Positions 60,054 through 64,000 of a stretch of 64,000 bases of DNA are shown here, in pieces (position 1 is the first letter of the stretch; every line of letters starts with the position of its first letter). The stretch comes from Rariloculus sp965263005 (GTDB lineage: Bacteria; Pseudomonadota; Gammaproteobacteria; Steroidobacterales; Rariloculaceae). The DNA lies in assembly GCF_965263005.1 (NCBI RefSeq), contig NZ_OZ253579.1, positions 2,046,001 through 2,110,000 on the forward strand, written 5' to 3'. The position numbers and the translations under genes were made by a program. A model generated the notes under the pieces. The model had not been told where the DNA came from, ran no database searches, and saw nothing but the letters and a program-made list of their open reading frames with translations.

Positions 60054-61601
60054 GTGCACCTGATCGGCGTGATTGAACACGCGCGTCCCGTGGCGGTCGT
60101 GCTCGCGGCGGCGTTGCTTTGCGGCTGTGCGTTGGCGCCGGCCGAGCCGGGCGAGGCGTCGACCTATGCTGCTGCGCCGGCCGGGCACGGCGTCCTGCAG
60201 CAATATGGGAATCGAATCGAAACCGAGCTTGGTCCGGAGGAATCCGCTTACTGGCTGCTTGACAGAGCCGACTCTGCGTTGTCGGTTCGCCTCGCGCTCG
60301 TCGACGAGGCGGTCTCGACGCTGGACTTTCAGTATTTCATCTGGGAGCCGGACGCCTCGGGTCGTTTGGTGCTCCATCGATTGATCCACGCGGCAGACCG
60401 TGGCGTACGCGTGCGTCTGCTGCTCGACGATCTCACACTCAGCGGGAAGGACGGCGAGTATGCTGCGCTCGACAGCCATCCGCTCATCGAAGTTCGCACG
60501 TTCAACCCGTGGACCTCCCGCTCACGAATCGGCCGGGTGTTCGAATTCATGTTTAACGGCCGCAGACTCAATCACCGGATGCACATGAAGACGGTGCTTG
60601 CCGATGGCCGATTTGCGATCATCGGCGGCAGAAACATCGGCGACCGTTACTTCGGGCTTTACGACGAGTTCGTACAGAACGATCTCGACATCATGGCCGC
60701 CGGGCCGATCGTCGCCGATGTGGCGGAAAGTTTCGACATCTATTGGAACAGCGCGCGTAGCTATTCCATCACCGATTTCGTGTCCGGTCGCAAGCGGCGC
60801 GAGCAACTGGAAGGCCACACGGCCCGTTTCGAGCGCGAGTACCTGGACGAGAGCGAGCGATTGAGCGCTTTTCCGCTCGAGCCCGCCGGCTGGCGCGACT
60901 ACTTCGAAGCGCTGACGCGGACCTTCTCGCCAGGCATCGGTACGCTCGAGTACGACTCTCCCGCGATAGACGAGCGCTTACCGGAGCAAATTTATGCACC
61001 GTTTGTCGACTTCGTCGCAGCGGCGCGCGAGGAGGTGATTCTCGCGACGGCCTATTTCGTTCCGGATGCGCAGTTCGTCGAGTTGCTCGGCGAGCTCGTC
61101 TCGCGTGGTGTTCGCGTCGTGATATTGACGAATTCGCTGGCTTCCAACAATCACACGATCGCGCACACGGGCTACAAACGGTGGCGGAGGCGGTTACTTG
61201 ATGTGGGCGCGGAACTCTATGAGGCGCACCCCGAGGCGCAATCCATCCTATACTACGCGACGCCGCCAACCGACCCTGACATGCTCGGCTTTCACAGCAA
61301 GGCCGCCGTCGTCGATCGCAGATGGAGTTTCGTAGGCTCGCCGAATATCGATCCTCGCTCCATGCGGCTAAACACCGAAATCGGCTTTTTCATCGACAGC
61401 GAGGCGCTGGCGGCTGAGCTCGCTTCGCTGCTCGAGCGCGATATTGCGCCGGAGAACGCCTGGCGCGTCACCGAGGCCGCCGGCGGCGACCTGCAATGGA
61501 TCGGTAACCCAAGGACGTTGAAGCGTCAGCCGGCCAGAGGATTCGGGCAGCGGGTGATCGAGTTCTTCTTGAGTCTGCTGCCGCTAAAGAAGCAGGTCTA
61601 G
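60054..61601 (+). CDS. phospholipase D-family lipoprotein (cardiolipin synthase-like)
   Basis: A 515-residue membrane-associated enzyme of the PLD superfamily. The GTG at 60054 follows GAGG at eight bases and yields a lipoprotein signal ending ALLCGC. Both HKD motifs are present: NHRMHMKTVLADGRFAIIGGRNIGD (near residue 180) and MLGFHSKAAVVDRRWSFVGSPNIDPRS (near residue 405). In bacteria such proteins make cardiolipin or cleave phospholipids; the lipoprotein signal here suggests a periplasmic or outer-membrane location, which is unlike ClsA. Function is inferred. Confidence 0.82.
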   Translation: MHLIGVIEHARPVAVVLAAALLCGCALAPAEPGEASTYAAAPAGHGVLQQYGNRIETELGPEESAYWLLDRADSALSVRLALVDEAVSTLDFQYFIWEPDASGRLVLHRLIHAADRGVRVRLLLDDLTLSGKDGEYAALDSHPLIEVRTFNPWTSRSRIGRVFEFMFNGRRLNHRMHMKTVLADGRFAIIGGRNIGDRYFGLYDEFVQNDLDIMAAGPIVADVAESFDIYWNSARSYSITDFVSGRKRREQLEGHTARFEREYLDESERLSAFPLEPAGWRDYFEALTRTFSPGIGTLEYDSPAIDERLPEQIYAPFVDFVAAAREEVILATAYFVPDAQFVELLGELVSRGVRVVILTNSLASNNHTIAHTGYKRWRRRLLDVGAELYEAHPEAQSILYYATPPTDPDMLGFHSKAAVVDRRWSFVGSPNIDPRSMRLNTEIGFFIDSEALAAELASLLERDIAPENAWRVTEAAGGDLQWIGNPRTLKRQPARGFGQRVIEFFLSLLPLKKQV

Positions 61602-61624
61602 CGAACAAGCGATGGGACGCGACA

Positions 61625-61945
61625 CTATATCTGCGCTTCGGGCACGTTGACCGTCAGCCCGTCGATCTCCTCGGTGACCTCGATCTGGCAGCTCAAGCGG
61701 CTGCTCTGGCGCCGGTCGATGACACAGTCGAGCATCCCGTCCTCCTGCGCGTCGCGCGCGGGCAGCCGGTGCAGCCATTCAGGGTCGACGTAGACGTGGC
61801 ACGTGGCGCACGAGCAAGCGCCGCCGCATTCGGCGACGATCCCGTGGACGTCGTGGTCGACCGCCGTTTCCATGACGGTCGAGCCGATCTCAGCCTCGAT
61901 GGCCTGAGTTGTCCCTTCGGGTTGAATGTAAGTGATAGTTGGCAT
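61625..61945 (-). CDS. [2Fe-2S] ferredoxin (adrenodoxin type)
   Basis: A 106-residue electron carrier. The four cluster cysteines are clear: C-G-G-A-C-S-C-A-T-C holds the first three (Cys40, 45/47 and 50 by rough count, pattern C-x5-C-x2-C) and LSCQIEV the fourth, about 35 residues later. It is convergent with the phospholipase gene and divergent from the 2-oxoacid oxidoreductase gene 302 bases away, making it a plausible electron acceptor, although that family more often uses [4Fe-4S] ferredoxins; a mono-oxygenase partner is the alternative. Confidence 0.9.
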   Translation of the reverse strand: MPTITYIQPEGTTQAIEAEIGSTVMETAVDHDVHGIVAECGGACSCATCHVYVDPEWLHRLPARDAQEDGMLDCVIDRRQSSRLSCQIEVTEEIDGLTVNVPEAQI

Positions 61946-62247
61946 GGCTCGCGTGTTGATGGAATTCTGAACAGCTTGTGTGTAATACGCTTATGCTTAC
62001 GTATTGCCTGACGCCGATTGCGCCCGGGTATAATATATTGTTGCTCAATTCACAGGTGATTTTGAACCGAGCCCCTGTTCCAGTAGGCGAAGCCCGCGGG
62101 CAGGTGACAAAGCAGCCGCCCGAACCTGACCGCAGAGCGCACACCCCGCTTTACAGTTTCCTGCACGGACTGCGGTTTCCGGCTCGTCGCGGCGAATAGA
62201 GCATTGAAACTTGCTAAATTGAGCCCATCTCACTGATATTCAGCGCA
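61946..62247. other. divergent promoter region between ferredoxin and korA
   Basis: 302 bases without a gene. Contains a consensus -10 hexamer and an AATACG-N10-CGTATT dyad (61984-62005) overlapping the -35 region. The leader of the oxidoreductase gene would be about 205 bases. Confidence 0.5.
62004..62034 (+). promoter_or_regulatory. candidate sigma-70 promoter for the 2-oxoacid oxidoreductase gene
   Basis: A perfect TATAAT (62029-62034) with TTGCCT (62004-62009) upstream; the spacer is 19 bases, longer than ideal. The dyad AATACG (61984-61989) / CGTATT (62000-62005) overlaps the -35 box and could be an operator. Confidence 0.5.
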
Positions 62248-64000
62248 ATGAGTACGAGTCAGGACATGTATGAGCCATCGGTCGTCATCCGCTTCGCGGG
62301 CGACTCGGGCGATGGTGTCCAGCTTATGGGGACGCAGTTCGTATCTTCGACGGCGCTCGCAGGCAGCGATTTTGCAACCTTTCCCGACTACCCTGCCGAG
62401 ATACGCGCGCCGGCCGGGACGACCTTTGGCGTCTCGGCATACCAGATAAACCTTGGCGCAGGCCCGATCACAACGGCAGGCGACGCGCCGCAGGTACTCG
62501 TTGCGTTCAATCCCGCGGCCTTGAAGGTCAGCTTGCCGCTGATCGCCGACGGCGCGGTCGTGATCGTCAATACCACGAGCTTCACGAGCCGCGGTCTGTC
62601 GAAAGCCGGTTACGAACAGGATCCGCGCAGCGACGGCTCGCTCGACGGCTATCAGCTCATCGAAGTCGAAATCACGCGGTTGACGCTCGAGACGGTCAAG
62701 GCCTTTGGTCTGGCCAAGAGCGACGCCGGTCGATGCAAGAACTTCTGGGCGCTCGGCCTCGTCCAATGGATGTTCGGCCTCGGTCTCGGCACGATCGAGC
62801 AGTGGATCAAAACAAAGTTTGCCAATAACAACACCGTGCGCGAGGCGAATCTCGCGGCACTTCACGCCGGCAATGCCTACGGCGAGACAGCGGCGCTCGC
62901 CGCGGCCGTGCCGCAGTTGGGCGCGCGCAAGGCGAAGTTCGCGCCAGGAACGTACCGCGGCGTGCGCGGCAGCGAAGCGCTCGCGCTCGGTCTTGCCGCC
63001 GCCGCAGAACTTGCCGACAGGCGCCTCGTGTTTTGCTCTTATCCGATCACGCCCGCGTCTCCGCTGCTGCACCAGCTTGCGCGGTTCGGCAAGCTCGGCG
63101 TCGGCGTATTTCAGGCCGAGGACGAGATCGCTGCGATCTGTGCAGCCATCGGCGCCTCGTTCGGCGGTGCGATCGGCGTGACGTCGAGTTCGGGGCCCGG
63201 CATTGCGCTCAAGACCGAAGCGGTCGGGCTCGCAATCAATGCGGAGCTGCCGCTGCTCATCATCGACTCGCAGCGCGGCGGGCCATCTACGGGGCTGCCG
63301 ACGAAGACGGAGCAGTCGGACCTGTACCAGGCCGTCTACGGCCGAAACGCCGATGCGCCGCTGCCCGTCATCGCTGCCCGTTCGCCGAGCGACTGTTTCG
63401 AAGTCGCGATCGAAGCGGTGAGGATCGCGCTGCGTCATATGACGCCGGTTTTCCTTCTGACTGACGGATACCTGGCCAATGCCGCGGAGCCGTGGCTCAT
63501 CCCCGATATGGACGATTACCCGCCGATCGATACAAACACTCTGGCAGGGAAGCCGGCCGGAGATGTGCAGACGGCCGTATTCGAACGCGATCCCCAAACG
63601 TTCGGCCGGCCCTGGGTTTCACCGGGCACGCCGGATCTCATGCATCGGATCGGTGGGCTCGAAAAGGATATCCACACGGGCCACATATCCTATGAGGCCG
63701 AGAACCACCAGGCGATGACGCGGCTGCGCGCAGACAAGGTCGCTTCGGTCGCGAAATTCATACCGGATCAGGCCATCGAGGTCGGACCGCCGGAAGGCGC
63801 CGTGGCCGTCGTCGGCTGGGGCTCGACTTACGGTGCGCTGTATCAGGCCGTCCGGCGCCTGGCGCGGCTCGATGCGCGCGTCAGCCATATTCACATCCGC
63901 CACATCAATCCGTTTCCCGCAAATCTTGGCGAACTGCTCGGACGTTTCGACCGCATCGTTGTGCCGGAGATGAACATGGGCCAGCTTGGGACCTTGCTCC
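62248..64000 (+). CDS. 2-oxoacid:ferredoxin oxidoreductase, alpha subunit (KorA-type, 3' partial)
   Basis: Starts MSTSQDMYEPSVVIRFAGDSGDGVQLMG and runs off the right edge after 584 codons. The N-terminal ~190 residues are the gamma domain (GDSGDGVQ, FPDYPAEIRAPAGTTFGVSAYQI), fused to the pyrimidine-binding alpha domain (CSYPITPASPLLHQLAR, EDEIAAICAAIGASFGGAIGVTSSSGPGIALKTEAVGLA). This gamma-alpha fusion is the two-subunit type of 2-oxoglutarate (or pyruvate) oxidoreductase; the TPP beta subunit should follow just outside the window. It oxidises the 2-oxoacid to acyl-CoA with reduction of ferredoxin. The nearby ferredoxin may be its partner. Confidence 0.9.
   Translation, partial: MSTSQDMYEPSVVIRFAGDSGDGVQLMGTQFVSSTALAGSDFATFPDYPAEIRAPAGTTFGVSAYQINLGAGPITTAGDAPQVLVAFNPAALKVSLPLIADGAVVIVNTTSFTSRGLSKAGYEQDPRSDGSLDGYQLIEVEITRLTLETVKAFGLAKSDAGRCKNFWALGLVQWMFGLGLGTIEQWIKTKFANNNTVREANLAALHAGNAYGETAALAAAVPQLGARKAKFAPGTYRGVRGSEALALGLAAAAELADRRLVFCSYPITPASPLLHQLARFGKLGVGVFQAEDEIAAICAAIGASFGGAIGVTSSSGPGIALKTEAVGLAINAELPLLIIDSQRGGPSTGLPTKTEQSDLYQAVYGRNADAPLPVIAARSPSDCFEVAIEAVRIALRHMTPVFLLTDGYLANAAEPWLIPDMDDYPPIDTNTLAGKPAGDVQTAVFERDPQTFGRPWVSPGTPDLMHRIGGLEKDIHTGHISYEAENHQAMTRLRADKVASVAKFIPDQAIEVGPPEGAVAVVGWGSTYGALYQAVRRLARLDARVSHIHIRHINPFPANLGELLGRFDRIVVPEMNMGQLGTLL

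Overview
The window is about 64 kb of high-GC DNA from a bacterium that is very probably a gammaproteobacterium. The basis is a full-length two-domain GlnE, a Pter-4a-carbinolamine dehydratase, a TonB-dependent receptor, many lipoprotein and Tat signals, and secreted families (DUF1552, DUF6152, DUF305, LVIVD-type) common in aquatic and soil gammaproteobacterial genomes. No rRNA, tRNA, CRISPR array, integrase or transposase was seen.

Layout. 1-2.0 kb: end of a secreted subtilase and a PCD gene. 2.1-11.3 kb (minus strand): a tightly spaced run of DUF1552 protein, ankyrin-repeat protein, DUF427 protein, pectin-acetylesterase-like lipoprotein, glycerol kinase, glycerol facilitator, a membrane-anchored protein and a lactate permease. 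11.3-11.85 kb: non-coding DNA rich in short tandem repeats. 11.85-23.2 kb: secreted or lipoprotein hydrolases and beta-propellers, plus an unusual protein joining two cyclic-nucleotide-binding-like domains to an acyltransferase-like domain. 23.4 kb: a SelW-type selenoprotein gene with an in-frame TGA and a SECIS-like hairpin. 23.7-27.9 kb: a NitT/TauT-type ABC importer with an MmgE/PrpD protein. 28-35.4 kb: a heptosyltransferase-like GT9, an AzgA-type purine permease, an acyl-CoA dehydrogenase and glnE. 35.6-44.7 kb: secreted proteins of unknown function, an MBL-fold protein, a BASS transporter, a tannase/feruloyl-esterase and a TonB receptor. 44.9-46.5 kb: an SSS symporter. 46.9-54.8 kb: a methyl-cycle operon (HTH-methyltransferase, MetF-like, MetK, adenosine-kinase-like PfkB, AhcY, Fhs). 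56.8-59.5 kb: a short MetE-like enzyme and an aldehyde dehydrogenase. 60-64 kb: a phospholipase-D-family lipoprotein, a [2Fe-2S] ferredoxin and the start of a 2-oxoacid:ferredoxin oxidoreductase alpha subunit.

How genes work together. The methyl-cycle operon could regenerate SAM from formate-derived one-carbon units: Fhs and MetF supply methyl-THF, the short MetE-like enzyme could make methionine, MetK makes SAM, and AhcY plus the kinase remove SAH and adenosine after the leading methyltransferase acts. Its substrate is unknown. The esterase, TonB receptor and transporters look like a nutrient-scavenging block.

Most notable structural features: (i) the selenoprotein at 23.4 kb; (ii) a 158-bp interspersed repeat with about 20-bp terminal inverted repeats, present as four full-length copies, one copy enlarged to 191 bp and one half copy, always between genes; (iii) duplicated 3' gene tails, one of lctP and one of the acyl-CoA dehydrogenase, the latter pair bracketing glnE; (iv) an apparent AUC start codon on the DUF427 gene; (v) a 12-bp tandem repeat array. 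Function calls rest on recognising motifs by eye; no database search was run.
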